From assembly GCA_964059195.1 (NCBI GenBank), contig CAXKWD010000009.1, positions 151,974,778 through 152,038,777 of the forward strand: a stretch of DNA of 64,000 nt. The letters are read 5' to 3'. The notes beneath the pieces were generated by a model, which worked only from the letters and a program-made list of their open reading frames with translations, was not told the origin of the DNA and searched no databases. Shown here in pieces: positions 1 through 10,374 of the stretch. Position 1 is the stretch's first letter. Every line of letters starts with the position of its first letter. The position numbers and the translations under genes are program-made. The stretch comes from Ectobius pallidus (lineage: Eukaryota; Arthropoda; Insecta; Blattodea; Ectobiidae).

Positions 1-116
1 ATATGGAAGGCAAATTAAATAATTGAACATTTAGGGCCTATGTACAGGTCAATCAATATTTTAGAATTAATGTATAAATTGTACAGATATAATAAATTTA
101 ATATCATGTATAGGTC

Positions 117-392
117 CTAAAATCGACAATCATGAAATTTCTTTGTATCAGTTTTGTCATATGGCGTTGTTCGCACATTATCCACAAGGGGAGAACTCTC
201 AGCTGTACCAAACAGATTCGTACAGTGTGAGATTAATTGCAAAGGCTGGTCCACCTGCGAGTTGACTTCTGAATGTTGCTCTCCACTAAATTTTTTTAAA
301 GATTCTGCAATTGCAGTAATTAGTCTATTATTTTTTTCCGTGATTCCTGTATTCAAGATGGCTTGTGTTCCGTAAACACTCATTTTCCTCAT
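117..392 (-). CDS. Possible small protein gene, unrecognised
   Basis: An uninterrupted 91-codon frame reads on the minus strand from an ATG at 392 (a second in-frame ATG lies at 383) to a TAG at 117-119. The product is polar with balanced charge and lacks the low-complexity look of random AT-rich frames. It begins MSVYGTQAILNTG and ends in a basic/acidic stretch KTDTKKFHDCRF. I see no signal peptide or membrane segment. A minus-strand ATTAAA-type polyadenylation hexamer lies about 15 bases past the stop (97-102). It is divergent from SLC25A1, about 1.3 kb away. It could be a single-exon gene, the last exon of a longer one, or a remnant of a mobile element. I do not recognise the family. Confidence 0.35.
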   Translation of the reverse strand: MRKMSVYGTQAILNTGITEKNNRLITAIAESLKKFSGEQHSEVNSQVDQPLQLISHCTNLFGTAESSPLVDNVRTTPYDKTDTKKFHDCRF

Positions 393-639
393 AGAAACGA
401 GCTGAGCAGTTTTGTTGTCTGTTCAGACTTATCGCCCCATGCTAGCTCTCCGAGAGGGCTCTCAGTTATCCGAAACCTATTTGATTTATGCGAGCTGCTC
501 TGAGATTGCTTGCAAGGATAGATCCACCTGAGAGTGACGCGTTTTGATGTCTCCACTACCTCTCAGATGCGTGTCCACATACGAAAATACAACTCTCTAG
601 AGTTTCTCGCACACCTATTATGTGGACACTAGCCTTAAC

Positions 640-800
640 GTATGCAGGTGGCAGGACTGGGGGTATGTGGTCAGCATGATGACTAATGCTTTCTGGCTAC
701 TTTGTCGAGTAGCTCTTTAGTTGGTGTAAAGGCTTCCTACCTAGTAAAAAATCTGATGTTACTGGGATCAACCCGCCAATTTGAAATGAGCAACTCCAAC
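640..800 (-). repeat. SINE fragment, tRNA-derived family (minus copy)
   Basis: The block around 640-690, with the words GGCAGGACTGGGGGTATGTG and GTCAGCATG, is the reverse complement of the body of the SINE at 12773-13060 and is clearly diverged. It is a 5'-truncated or decayed copy. The surrounding 400-1400 bases show no other gene. Confidence 0.5.
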
Positions 801-1427
801 CACTGAGGGCATAATTGTTTAAGTTTGCCTATTTGCCTGATTTAATATAATTTAGTAGTAATCCCACTTGCATCTTGAAGATTTGTCGCATAAAAAAACG
901 GAGAAGTAAAATTATAACTAAGGTGTTTGCAAGAAAAATGGGTTCATAAATCGCGCCGGAGACAGTGATAATGGTGCCAACATAAATTTACCACATCGTA
1001 ATTTATTATAATCAGATCCACTAATCATATTTTGCAAGTGAATGAGGAAATAAACATTATTTCGCAAAAATGTGTTCGTTACATTTGTTTAACTTTATTT
1101 ATGTTATTTATTTTTGTTCCAAGAATCTAAATTGCATATTGAATGTTGACCCCACTGTGAAGTGTGGGGACACCAACATTGATTATCGCTTCTTTGAGAG
1201 CATTGGCTACGTAATTAATTTTTAAGTGAATATTTTATCATTGTGCTTTATAAAATATTCTGTTACACCTAATTGAATATTTTGGCTGACAATATATGGC
1301 TGTTTGATCCGCGTGTCGTTATCGTTGTACTAGTATTTCTTTCTGTTGTGTGGTCAACTTGTTATTTGATGATTGGGCAGAATCTAGTCATGCCTTTCCC
1401 TCTCCATAATCTTTAGAGATCATTATT

Positions 1428-1436
1428 TATAAAAGG
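1428..1436 (+). promoter_or_regulatory. Candidate TATA box for SLC25A1
   Basis: TATAAAAGG sits about 300 bases upstream of the SLC25A1 start codon and just before a GC-richer stretch (1440-1460). A transcription start about 30 bases downstream would give a 5' UTR of roughly 270 bases. That UTR would contain several short upstream ATGs, which weakens the call. No expression data are available here, so this is motif-based only. Confidence 0.3.
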
Positions 1437-1732
1437 CAAGCGTCGTAGGCGGGCCGAAATTATGTATCTGTCGGGAGTTCGTGATCAGATTATTATGATC
1501 TCATAACTGCATGTTGCGAAAACGACAGTATTAAATAGGGCTTGATGGTGTAGTGAAGCTTAGCGGTGTGAAAAGTGATTCTGACAAGAGAAAGTTGTAC
1601 ACATTTCATGGTCATTATTAATCGTTGTGAGGTCATCTCAGTTTGCAAATACATGGAAGAACAGCTATAAACCTTTCGAACTTGAGAAGCATACAGCGTC
1701 GTCACGAACAAGGAAATTAATACAACGAAAAA

Positions 1733-1844
1733 ATGGATGTACGGAGACGAAATTTTCAAAATCCTTTCCCCCGACCATGGATGAAAGAGACAGGTGCCGC
1801 TGCACCCGCAAGTTCGGCCACAGGCCTGAAAGGAATTATAGCAG
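1733..1844 (+). CDS. SLC25A1: SLC25A1 exon 1 (citrate carrier N-terminus)
   Basis: First coding exon of the mitochondrial tricarboxylate (citrate) carrier, residues 1-37 plus one base. The ATG has a good context (A at -3, G at +4). The start is supported by NPFPRPWM soon after it, a stretch I recall as similar in the insect protein. The exon ends with KGIIAG running into a donor (GCAG|GTGCGT) in phase 1, which joins perfectly to exon 2 to give the family's GGIxGGIE at the start of the first transmembrane helix. A second in-frame Met at residue 17 is a less likely start. The short Ala/Ser-rich lead (residues 19-30) is typical of insect members and is not a classic cleavable presequence. Confidence 0.9.
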
Positions 1845-2104
1845 GTGCGTATGAAGTTACAGTGTCACTCATAAAGTTCTGTGAATCTTAAACTATCTTA
1901 AGAATGCACATCGTGGGCAAAATCCAGAAACAGGTTGCCCCTTAGGCTCCGCCCACTCCAGCCATTGCGTTCCTATGGCGTCAGCCCGCTAGTCCTTTTC
2001 ATGCCCTACCAAAGCATCCCTTTTAACACAATTGCAATTAATACAAAATTATCAATCTCTGCCATTACATGCAGCTCTCTAAACTTAAATAGACAAATTC
2101 TCGC

Positions 2105-2230
2105 TGCTTGATGGCGTAGTGGGTAAAACGATCGGCTATCATTCTAGTAGTAGCAGTCCCGTGTTCAAATCTCCTTAGGTCCAAAATTTTTGATAGGAAT
2201 AGGTAGGTAGGGTAAAGAAGTAAAGGGATT
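2105..2230 (+). repeat. tRNA-derived SINE
   Basis: GATGGCGTAGTGGGTAAAAC resembles an A box/D arm, and CGTGTTCAAATCTCCTTAGG resembles a B box/T arm. A short body follows, ending in an A-rich tail with AATAATAAT near 2231-2240. It reads like the head and tail of a short SINE. The tail doubles as the target site of the adjacent MITE. Confidence 0.5.
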
Positions 2231-2240
2231 AAATAATAAT

Positions 2241-2783
2241 TAGTACGTTTACATGCAGGATTCAGATCGATCTGAGTCCGATCCCAGTGTTGAAATAGTC
2301 ATGTAAACACGGACTCAGTCCGGAATGAATTTTCGATCCGATCCTCTGCAGATGGAGGAACGGATCGGATTCAAATCGTATTCAATTCCATGTAAACGCT
2401 AGCGAACTCAATCCTGGTGCGCGCGCATACACTGGCATGGCGTTCGTCATTTTGTTATGTCAGCTGATAGTCAATTTAATAAAAAAAAACACTTACACTA
2501 TAATATTAATATCATTGTTACTCTTTTATGTCATAATTGGTTTATGGTGACTAGAAATTATTGATAGAACGTGGATAGAACACACTTTTTATTTATATTT
2601 TTAATGACGGAATAAACGCGGCATTTGTTTAAACAGGTTAGCCAACACAATAGCCACACATAACCAAGTTAGCCAATAGTCCAACAAATCTCAATCCACT
2701 CCAAGAACTTTCCATGTAAACAGGGAACGTATTGAGTTGGGATCGGATTCAGATAGATTTCAATCCCACATGTAAACGTACTA
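2241..2783. mobile_element. MITE with 15-bp terminal repeats and 9-bp target duplication (Mutator-like)
   Basis: The element starts TAGTACGTTTACATG and ends with its reverse complement CATGTAAACGTACTA. It is flanked on both sides by AATAATAAT (2232-2240 and 2784-2792), a 9-base target-site duplication. Internal sub-terminal inverted words around GATCGGATTCAGAT extend the symmetry. There is no transposase frame in its 543 bp. A 9-bp duplication is the hallmark of Mutator-type (MULE) elements. The low-complexity target site means the exact duplication length (9 or 10) is uncertain. Confidence 0.75.
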
Positions 2784-2794
2784 AATAATAATGA

Positions 2795-3777
2795 GAATTG
2801 CGCACATTGTGCATGTGTTACTGAAGGCTTCTTTAGTCTCATTGACAAAGTTCGCTGATTGAGCACTTCCTTGCAGTACACTTCTCCATATGATACCTTT
2901 CACACTTTTTATCGCACAATCTGCAAATACATGTGTCCCTTGGGTCATGGAACGTGTTGTCCGTGCACATCTTGTAATGAAACCCATGGACCGCTAAACC
3001 TGTCACAATGCGCCTCATCTCATAATTTGTCTCCGTCCATTCTCGATTGATCATTGCTTCCATCGAGTAGAACTCCTCCCATATTTCAGTCTTTTTGTGT
3101 TCTAACTCTGCGAGTAGCGTTTTGTAGCTGCTCGTAGTCGGTAGTAATGTTTGATGCCTCAGATCGTCCACAAAATATGTTTCTCTCGCGAGTAGATAAA
3201 CTAGTCTCGAGGGGGCATACTTTGATATTCCCAGAATCCTCTTGAGAAATCTAGCTTTAAGTCCTTCGATTTATCTCATCTGCTTCAATGTTGGGTGTTC
3301 CCATATAAGCTCTAGTCCATAGCTGAGTGTGGGGCATACTTTTGCTTCAAACAACCTCATCGCAGTGTTCAGTGACATTAGCGTTGGGTTCTGGATGTCG
3401 TATATTGCGCGGATTGCTACTATTAGTCTTTCCTGTATGTGTATCGAAAAACATCTTCCTGTTGTCTGAATTGTCAGTCCTAGATATTTACAGTGACCTC
3501 TTATCTGCAGTGTCTTTCCGTTGCATGTTATTTTGTCTTTTTCTCCAAGTCTCCCGCCTCTTCGAAACACAACTACTTCCGTCTTGTCTTCATTTATTTT
3601 TATTTCATTGTCCTCGGCCCATTGTGCTAAAGGGATTAAATAGTAGCCTAGAAAGGGGAAAAAATAAAAACTTTCCACATTTTCAATGCTGCTAGTATTC
3701 CTCCATTCACACGTAGATGTATCAAGTGGAAGGAGCTTAAGGGGCAACCTGTTAATGTTTTTCCCCACATTGGGCAC
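2795..3777 (-). pseudogene. Non-LTR retrotransposon reverse-transcriptase C-terminal fragment
   Basis: The minus strand, read in at least two frames, carries the end of a LINE ORF2. From 3777 to 3271 the frame includes WAEDNEIKINEDKTEVVVF and later CKYLGLTIQTTG, matching the 'KT..+F' and 'YLG' motifs that follow the catalytic palm in LINE reverse transcriptases. From 3171 to 2839 a second frame ends with a cysteine/histidine knuckle (CxCxLCxxxCERYHMEKC), as found at the tail of many LINE ORF2 proteins. The shift between the two frames shows it is dead. The catalytic YADD box is not present in the readable part. Confidence 0.75.
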
Positions 3778-4390
3778 TACTCCATGTAATTAAAGGTGTG
3801 ATGCAGATATCTCGTCCTGTAGATCCTGTGTTGAGCGAGGCTTAAATCAAAATATACATGCATGTTATAACAAGAATGTACAGAACTGTAAGCTGCCCAA
3901 CTTATTCAAACTGGAAATATTCATCCATATTGTTTAGGGGCATTCATCCACAGCACCTCATGCTGCACCGGCCGATACTTGGATCCTTCATGTAACCCTG
4001 CATTAACCAGATGTCTAGAATTTGTACTCACCATGTTCATAGAAAATGCTGAAAGCTGCTTGCATACTTCACGCTATGTGGAGGCTGATAATTCTCCTAC
4101 ACAATTCTGTCATTGATACATTAGCTGTATGAACAGTGACGGAATCTTGTTGAAAATAAATTGACAAGCATTCTCCATATGTTAGTTAGTCAGGAATATC
4201 ACTATTGTAAATTGTACCCTTCATAAAAGATTGGGCCAATAATTCGGTGCCCCTTCACCCCTATTCTTTCATCATGTAAGGATGTTTTGGGTAGAGCACT
4301 ATCTCCTTAGTAGTAGTATTCCTTTGGGTCACTAGCAACTCCTGGAGATCCTTATGGATTTTTTAGCAAGATGGAAGTGTCTTTCTATCC

Positions 4391-4762
4391 CTAAAAAATG
4401 TTAGTTCTTTCTCGGGCTTTCGTTGTTCTGCGAACTTCGGAGCTCCACCGTCTTCTGTCTTGGGTTATTATGATTAAGTCCTTCCAATTCCTGCCCAAGA
4501 TGGAACGTATTCTTGTTCTTTTCCTTCCTCTTCTTCTTGCCCCTTCCATATGTCCTGTCATCAAGTCTTTTTCCAGTGAGTCTTTTCTTCTCATGATGTG
4601 GCCAACGTATGAGAGTTTTAGTTTCAATGCCATGGCCTCAAGTGAGTATTGTGGGTTTATTTCTTTGATTACAGAAGCATTTGCCCTTCTTTCAGTCCAC
4701 GAAATTCTCAGTAATCTTCTCCTTAGCATTGCAGTTTTCCTTCCTGGAACTGGAAACTTCAT
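4391..4762 (-). pseudogene. RTE-type LINE ORF tail
   Basis: The minus-strand frame of 123 codons contains LLRISWTERRANASVIKEI, then YSLEAMALKLKLSYVGHIMR, then ARRRGRKRTR. This is the characteristic post-reverse-transcriptase tail of RTE/BovB-like LINEs (usually GHIMRR...EGKRRRGRQRxRW). It begins without the upstream RT domain, so it is a 5'-truncated insertion, which is normal for LINEs. It sits antisense in intron 1 of SLC25A1. Confidence 0.8.
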
Positions 4763-5191
4763 TAGATGTACCGGTACTTACTTTTTTTTCCCAAGAAATT
4801 GATTAAGATGTGATATTAGAAGTTTTTAGAACTTGATCTTGTATTTTTACCCATTTCAATCAGTTCATTTTTATTACGCATAAAATTCGCCAGCCATATT
4901 ATGGTTCTGAGCAAAGCAGGATGACCAACTGTCCTCCTTGTCTTATGGTAGATAGTGGCATGTAGATTCTATTTTAGTGGCAGTTGGGTTCAAAGGTTAG
5001 GTTATAAACAGTGATAGTAGTTTTGTAGGGCAAACCTAATTCATGTGTTTCGAAAAAGTGCCATATTATATCTCGGACTGCAAGGTTTGTCATGTTGATT
5101 AACCTGTTACCCAGAATTCTAAATCAAGTCGCTAACATGTCCGGTAGTTAAATCTTGTCATGAATTACATATGAGAATTACAGGATGCATT

Positions 5192-5840
5192 CTAATATAG
5201 GCCTATTAACAAATTTAACAGAGGCGCAAATACTTTAGCTAAGTCACAGAAAATTCCCAAAGCATATTTCTTTTCATCTAACGCTTCCAATATTTCTGTG
5301 GTAAGTTGAAATGTAGCATTCTCAGTGGACATGCCACTTCTAAATCCAAACTGAGATGAAGTAGGAATGTCATTCAAATTAAGATAGGCTACTGTATTAT
5401 GCGGTTGTACATAACTTTCTCAAAAACTTTTGAAAAATGAGGTTAAGAGCGATATAGGTCTGTAATATGATGGTAGGGTTTTGTCGTCTTTTTTAAAGAG
5501 GGGCTTAAGAATAGCATGCTTCAGTCTTTCTGGAAATATTCCACTTTCTAATGAACAATTATGTAGGCTATATGACTGAAAGGTTTACTAAGTTCAGATG
5601 AGGAACTTTTTAATAACTTATTACTCATCTCATCCAGATGAGCTTTTACTTTTGAGCAACTAGATTATGTTTTCAATTTCTGTAGAGAAAGTGAGTTTGA
5701 TTTGAAATATATGGTTCAAAACTAGATTTTGTCAGTAGGTCTGCTGCCTTAATCCCAATGTTATTTGTACATTTCTCTGCAGTATTTATAAAGTGACTAT
5801 TAAAAGCATTTGCAATATCTGATAACTTAACTCGTTATCT
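5192..5840 (-). pseudogene. LINE reverse-transcriptase fragment (FGFR / FCDLAK region)
   Basis: The minus strand carries SQFGFRSGMSTENATFQLT followed by GIFCDLAKVF, the conserved RT palm entry in non-LTR elements. Upstream on the same strand (about 5400-5530), in other frames, sits the 'LFKK.D....YRPISLL' block. Frame breaks separate these pieces and the sequence is lost after the CDLAK motif. The clade is probably Jockey/CR1-like, which is an inference. Confidence 0.75.
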
Positions 5841-6287
5841 GTCTTGGTATGTTAAGGATTTACAATCATTACTTCTCTTGTTTCTGTCATTAGGTCGCTT
5901 GATTTCTGTGTTAGCAAGTTGCATTTATGATCTATACAACACAGTGCATTATCATGGCTTCGGCCCACTTCCCCTAGCGTTCAAGCTGCTCACTGTTATA
6001 CTGCACTTGTACCAAATCAGAATTATAATCGCCAGAGCCTCGCCACATGTGAGTAGACATTGGTTTGTTGGCTCTCTAAACTTAAACTTCCATCTTAGCC
6101 TACACACAGCCAGTGTGAAAGAATTATCATTCCACTGTGACCTACTAGTGGTTTACTATGAAGCCCGGGTCTTAAAGTACTTAAGGTTGTAAATCGCCAC
6201 TGGGTTCGTATCTCATATTGAGAAGGCCTGGTGGTATACTGGGACACGTGAGTCATTTGGAGAATTTAATGTTGTACCGGCACGTTG

Positions 6288-6365
6288 CCATGGTAGCTCA
6301 GATGGTTAGAGCATCGGCATGGAGAGCCAAAGATCCTCGTTCAAATCCCGGCTATGGCATTGAAT
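6288..6365 (+). repeat. tRNA-like SINE head
   Basis: GCCATGGTAGCTCAGATGGT starts a tRNA-like sequence that closes with CTATGGC. Its acceptor halves pair, it has a D-arm-like GCTC/GAGC, and its T-arm TTCAAAT is followed by CCCGG. The anticodon stem has a mismatch. A second partial head (TGACATAGTGGTTAGTGATC ... TTCGAATCCC) follows at 6412-6450. The non-tRNA flank and repeated relatives in the window point to a SINE rather than a working tRNA gene. Confidence 0.55.
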
Positions 6366-7021
6366 TTTTTCATTCTGACTTCACCTTTCCATCTTGCAGA
6401 TGAATTTTCACTTGTGACATAGTGGTTAGTGATCCATGTTCGAATCCCACTTGATGCATAAAAGGTCTCAAATAGGTAGGCCTGGACAGGTGAGGGATAA
6501 GTGACAGAAAGGAAGGAAAGAGGAGAAAGCTTCCCTATTTTCAACTTCTTACTACTAGATGGCATTGCTGTCAGTTAATGGGGTGGGGAATTAAAACAGC
6601 ATTGTCATCAAAAATGAACACAGCTGATTGGCTGACTATGTTCGTTTGACTTATTTCAATTATATTGTAGGTTACAATGCTGCCAATAACTTGACACCCG
6701 GGAAGAAGAAGCTCGATGTTAGGTTAGGATAGTTTGGTTAAGTGACGGTCGAGTGGCTGCAAGTACGTAGCCAGACTTATAAAACAAAATGGCAGCTCAC
6801 TGAAGCTTTGTAGAACTGATGCAGATATCTCGTCCTGCAGATCCTGGGCTCAAGGAAGGTTTAACTTATAACTTGGCTCACATTTCAATGATACAAATTG
6901 ATTAATGTTGTATAGTGGAGGCCACTCTTCTCCATAGGTAGAGGAAGTAACGTGGGAACGGAAAATCGTATTGTTGTTTGATTGGTTGGTTGGCCCGTCA
7001 CATTTATGCATACATAAATGC

Positions 7022-7105
7022 CATCGACCTGGGCCAGGATTGAACATGCATATTTGGGCACAGATACCAGTGCAATACTGACTGCACCACCCAGGTCAGT
7101 CCACA
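7022..7105 (-). repeat. tRNA-like SINE head (minus)
   Basis: The minus strand reads GACCTGGGTGGTGCAGTCAG and, about 50 bases on, GTTCAATCCTGGCCCAGGTC. This is A-box/B-box-like organisation with complementary ends. A poly-G tract follows at 7122-7131. Confidence 0.45.
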
Positions 7106-7397
7106 TTTAAGCTATTTTTTGGGGGGGGGGATTTTGTTTAGGTACCTTATGAGGATGTGACAACTATATTGGCGACGACTTTCTCTTATTTTTAGAAGAC
7201 TTAACATGAAGAAAATTTCGTTTTTTGCAATTTTCTCAAAAATTTCTCTTATGATTTTCTTTAAATGTTTTAAAATTATTTATATCAAGAGCTAAAACTT
7301 TTATATGAAACATTTTTTGAAAAAAAATTTCCTTGAAGGGCAGTTACGAGCCACCCACTCTGAATAAGCACTCTTTGGAATGTGGCCTCTTCTTCTA

Positions 7398-8085
7398 CAG
7401 GGTGCGGCAGAAACAATGACCCATTTTAAATTGCGTGCCATTTTTGAACACGACTTCCTAGAGAGTTGATGTTGGTACCAGTGTGCAGTGCAGTTCAAAG
7501 CATTGCCAGTCAGTATGGAGCATTGGTCAAATGAACATCGTGCATTTGTAATTGAAACGTTTTTCAAAAGTGGTGATAGTGTCATATGTTTGTTTAAGCA
7601 ACATTTTGACATTGGTCGGAATGATCAAGTTCCATCCCAGAAGTCAATTACGAGATGCAAAGCAACAGCATCTGCAGCAAACAAGAAAGGCCACGTACGG
7701 TTCACACCCCGGACAGCATTGCAAGAGTATCAGCTGCTTTAGAGCAGAGTCCAACGAGATCAGTTCGTCGGCATTCTCAAGTTCTTAACATCTCGGCAAG
7801 AAGTGCGTGACGGATGTTGCATCTGGATATGAAGTTCCATCCCTACGAACTCCAAGCACCACTTGGACCAATGTCAAAATGTTGCCTAAACAAACGTATG
7901 ACACTATCACCACTTTCGAAAAACGTTTCAATTACAAATGCACGATGTTCATTTGACCAACGCTCCATACTGACTGGCAATGCTTTGAACTGCACTGCAC
8001 ACTGGTACCAACATCAACTCTCTAGGAAGTCGTGTTCAAAAATGGCACGCAATTTAAAATGGGTCATTGTTTCTGCCGCACCCTG
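7398..8085 (+). mobile_element. IS630/Tc1-mariner type foldback transposon
   Basis: Two arms of about 220 bp (7398-7618 and 7866-8085) are near-identical inverted copies. The outer ends read CAGGGTGCGGCAGAAAC and are flanked by TA on both sides (7396-7397, 8086-8087), the duplication typical of Tc1/mariner/IS630 elements. Inside, a frame beginning MEHWSNEHRAFVIETFFKSG and continuing (shifted) to SARRMLHLDMKFHPYELQ is the N-terminal helix-turn-helix region of the insect transposases often annotated with DUF4817. The catalytic DDE half is missing and the arm is duplicated in inverse, so it is non-autonomous. Confidence 0.8.
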
Positions 8086-8874
8086 TATATCAGAATGTGA
8101 AGTGAGAAAAATGTATTGGCCATGCTTAAAGTAAAGAAAGCTGTGTGAGTACATTAATCAGATTTTATTTCAGTTATGTACGGTGATGAGTTGTAAGGAC
8201 ATCATTTTTACATGTCAAACATAATAGCCTATATTATACTAAGAAGCTATCTTTATTTGGGCAGAGGAAGTTATGTGAGTTTCACATAAGATTTTTTATA
8301 TATTTAAAATATTGCCTGTGGTTCTCTGATTTCACTATTGAATTTAATGGTAAAATGCAAAACCCGAAATGGATGATGAATGGCATGGCATGTACACTCA
8401 CATAATCCAGTTATTTTTACAAGTAAGTTAATTGATACTCTGGATGAAATGTAGCCTACATTGTGAAGGAATGCTGCAGATAAGCCGTGACCTTGCTAGC
8501 TGTGCACAACTGGATTCATGTCTTTAATTGACCTACGTTCAATGCCACTTGTGGTATTTATATCCTCACAGACAGGAAAATTCCTATCATGCACATTTTA
8601 ATGCATTCATTTACTTCCTTAGGTGGAATACAACAGCCTAGCTTGAGAATTTCTCCTACTTTTATTACATAAAGAAAATATCTGTACAAACTGCTCAAAT
8701 TTGGAGAAAGTCATCCACCATGATGAATATGTATTAGCATTGTGGAGTTCAGGACCTGAAACTATTGATTGTCAATTGTTTTCTGTTGTTGGTGTATTTT
8801 CATGAAGTAAATTTCAACTGATATTAATTTAAATGGATATGATAGTAGGATGAAATATGACTGGGGAAACCATG

Positions 8875-8990
8875 AAAGAGCCCATGTCAAATTGGCCGGC
8901 TTTGGGATTTGAACCTGAATGTGTAATGTGAATGTTAGCAGCGACCTAATTCATCTGCATACAATAAGGTGACAGATGCCCATTTATTTC
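8875..8990 (-). repeat. SINE remnant, tRNA-like (minus)
   Basis: GGGATTTGAACCTGAATG on the plus strand is the complement of a tRNA T-arm/B box, and AGCGACCTAATTCATCTGCA follows. It is decayed, with no clear ends. The rest of 8090-9130 shows nothing else I can interpret. Confidence 0.35.
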
Positions 8991-9138
8991 TCTATTAGAA
9001 GACACAGGTTGCTGTTGAGCTGTCTGGTTTAGGTTATTACATTAAAATTATTGTTTGATGAAGATTTTATTCCCTGTGTTGCAAAATTAATTAAAGACAG
9101 TGAATTGATTATAACAAATTTACAAAATCTGGCCTTAA

Positions 9139-9730
9139 GTGAGCATTCACACCGAACGAATCGCACTACTTGGATGCAGGCTGCACATCGAGTTGCATGG
9201 TTCACAGTTTTGCATTCACACCGAAGTAGCGAATGCGATCTGCAGTTTATCGTACATTATATATTTTCACTTGAACAATTGAGAAACCCATTTAAAGTAA
9301 TGTAATTTACCTAAAGAGGATATAGTTTCAACAATTTTAATCCACGCTTTTTTCATACTAGTTTCGATTACCATATTGTATAGTCTATGCATGTACAAAT
9401 TGTATGTTAAATAGCTCTCTATCCAACAGTTTTCATGACATCTTTGGCATAATCTACCGCTACACAAGCAAACATGTGTTGAATTTTCTTAACAATTAGA
9501 AAACAGCTGAAAAGGCAATTGTACGCATGCATCATCCCGAGTAGCATCGCGTGAAATAAGTCCAGATCTATCTGAAGAAATGAATGTCGCACTCTGCAAG
9601 CTGTACTATTGCCACGCTACTTTGGTGTGAAGACTTGAACTTGTTTATTTGGGATTTAAAATGAGTAACGTGCAGCGTGCATCCAACTAGCACATCACAA
9701 GTGGCATGCTACTTTGGTGTGAATGCTCCC
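9139..9730. mobile_element. MITE with TTAA target duplication
   Basis: TTAA at 9135-9138 and 9731-9734 flanks inverted ends GTGAGCATTCACACCGAA and TTTGGTGTGAATGCTCCC (one internal mismatch in about 16). The words 'ACACCGAAGTAGCGAATGCG' near 9220 and 'GCCACGCTACTTTGGTGTGA' near 9615 are further inverted sub-repeats, so the element is internally palindromic in pieces. No transposase is visible in the 592 bp. The TTAA target points to piggyBac- or Kolobok-type mobilisation. Confidence 0.7.
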
Positions 9731-9856
9731 TTAATATTAACCAAACCCAGGAAAGTTTCAAATCCAATATTTCAGCTGTATTCACATGGGGGCGAGAATA
9801 AAGCTTGGTTGATTTCACATGCCATAGATTTCATGCAGTTGAGTTGGATGGTTTGT

Positions 9857-10112
9857 ACAGTGCATTTCACGTACAAGTTGGCCAATCATGTGGGTTTCTG
9901 CGTTGCAGCGGCCACAACTCTAACTCCTGAGCGGTGGGGTGAAATATCTAGGCAAGTAACGCCGCTAACAGTGTTCTCACAGTTACACTTAAAATTACAA
10001 TGAAAATAACCAGGTAGGCCTACCTCATCACAAGAGATGTTGGAAATGTCCTGCTCTTGGATCCATACATCACTGGCACCTTTTTAGGAAATTTTCTTTC
10101 ATGTGCTTCCGA
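9857..10112. mobile_element. Half of an IS630/mariner-type element related to 55705-56416
   Basis: From a TACAGTG end at 9855, the sequence (GTGGGTTTCTGCGTTGCAGC, GGTGAAATATCTAGGCAAGT, TCATCACAAGAGATGTTGGA, TTTTAGGAAATTTTCTTTCA) tracks the left arm of the foldback at 55705-56040, with substitutions. Read on the minus strand it encodes the terminal part of a transposase. It stops about 32 bases before the acceptor of SLC25A1 exon 2. Confidence 0.65.
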
Positions 10113-10143
10113 GATTAAATTTCTATTTGTGCTGTGTTGACAG

Positions 10144-10357
10144 GTGGAATAACAGGAGGCATTGAGATCTGCATAACGTATCCAACAGAGTACGTTAAGA
10201 CACAACTGCAGCTGGATGAGAAGACCGGCACAACTGCCAAACAGTACACAGGTATCATAGACTGTGTGAAGAAAACTGTGAACAGGCACGGCATTTTGGG
10301 ATTGTACAGGGGCCTCAGTGTGCTGCTCTATGGCTCCATACCAAAGTCAGCCGTCAG
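10144..10357 (+). CDS. SLC25A1: SLC25A1 exon 2 (first carrier repeat)
   Basis: Encodes residues 38-108 plus two bases of Arg109. It holds the first mitochondrial-carrier signature, PTEYVK at residues 51-56 (P-x-[DE]-x-x-[KR]), at the end of transmembrane helix 1. The matrix-loop helix [12 protein letters not shown] follows, then [20 protein letters not shown] (helix 2 with the family's [DE/L]GxxxxYRG-like motif). Acceptor TTGACAG and donor CAG|GTGAGT are both strong. Codon-by-codon similarity to insect and human tricarboxylate carriers is high. Confidence 0.96.
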
Positions 10358-10374
10358 GTGAGTGTACACATCTG

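Larger units (their letters stand above)
1845..10143 (+). other. SLC25A1 intron 1 (8.3 kb), repeat-filled
   Basis: Bounded by GTGCGT and TTGACAG. It holds a Mutator-like MITE (2241-2783), LINE fragments on the minus strand (2795-3777, 4391-4762, 5192-5840), tRNA-like SINE heads (2108, 6290, 6405, 7022, 8890), an IS630/mariner foldback (7398-8085), a TTAA MITE (9139-9730) and a half foldback element (9857-10112). In the remaining stretches (1900-2100, 3780-4390, 4770-5190, 5850-6280, 6560-6950, 8090-8880) I see nothing interpretable. Confidence 0.85.

Noticed and set aside
3327..3695. Plus-strand 122-codon frame
   Set aside because: Lies antisense to the LINE reverse-transcriptase fragment and has no protein-like features of its own.
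7301..7612. Minus-strand 103-codon frame (MSKCCLNKHMTL...)
   Set aside because: Antisense of the foldback arm; the same text recurs on the other arm at 7814-8134.
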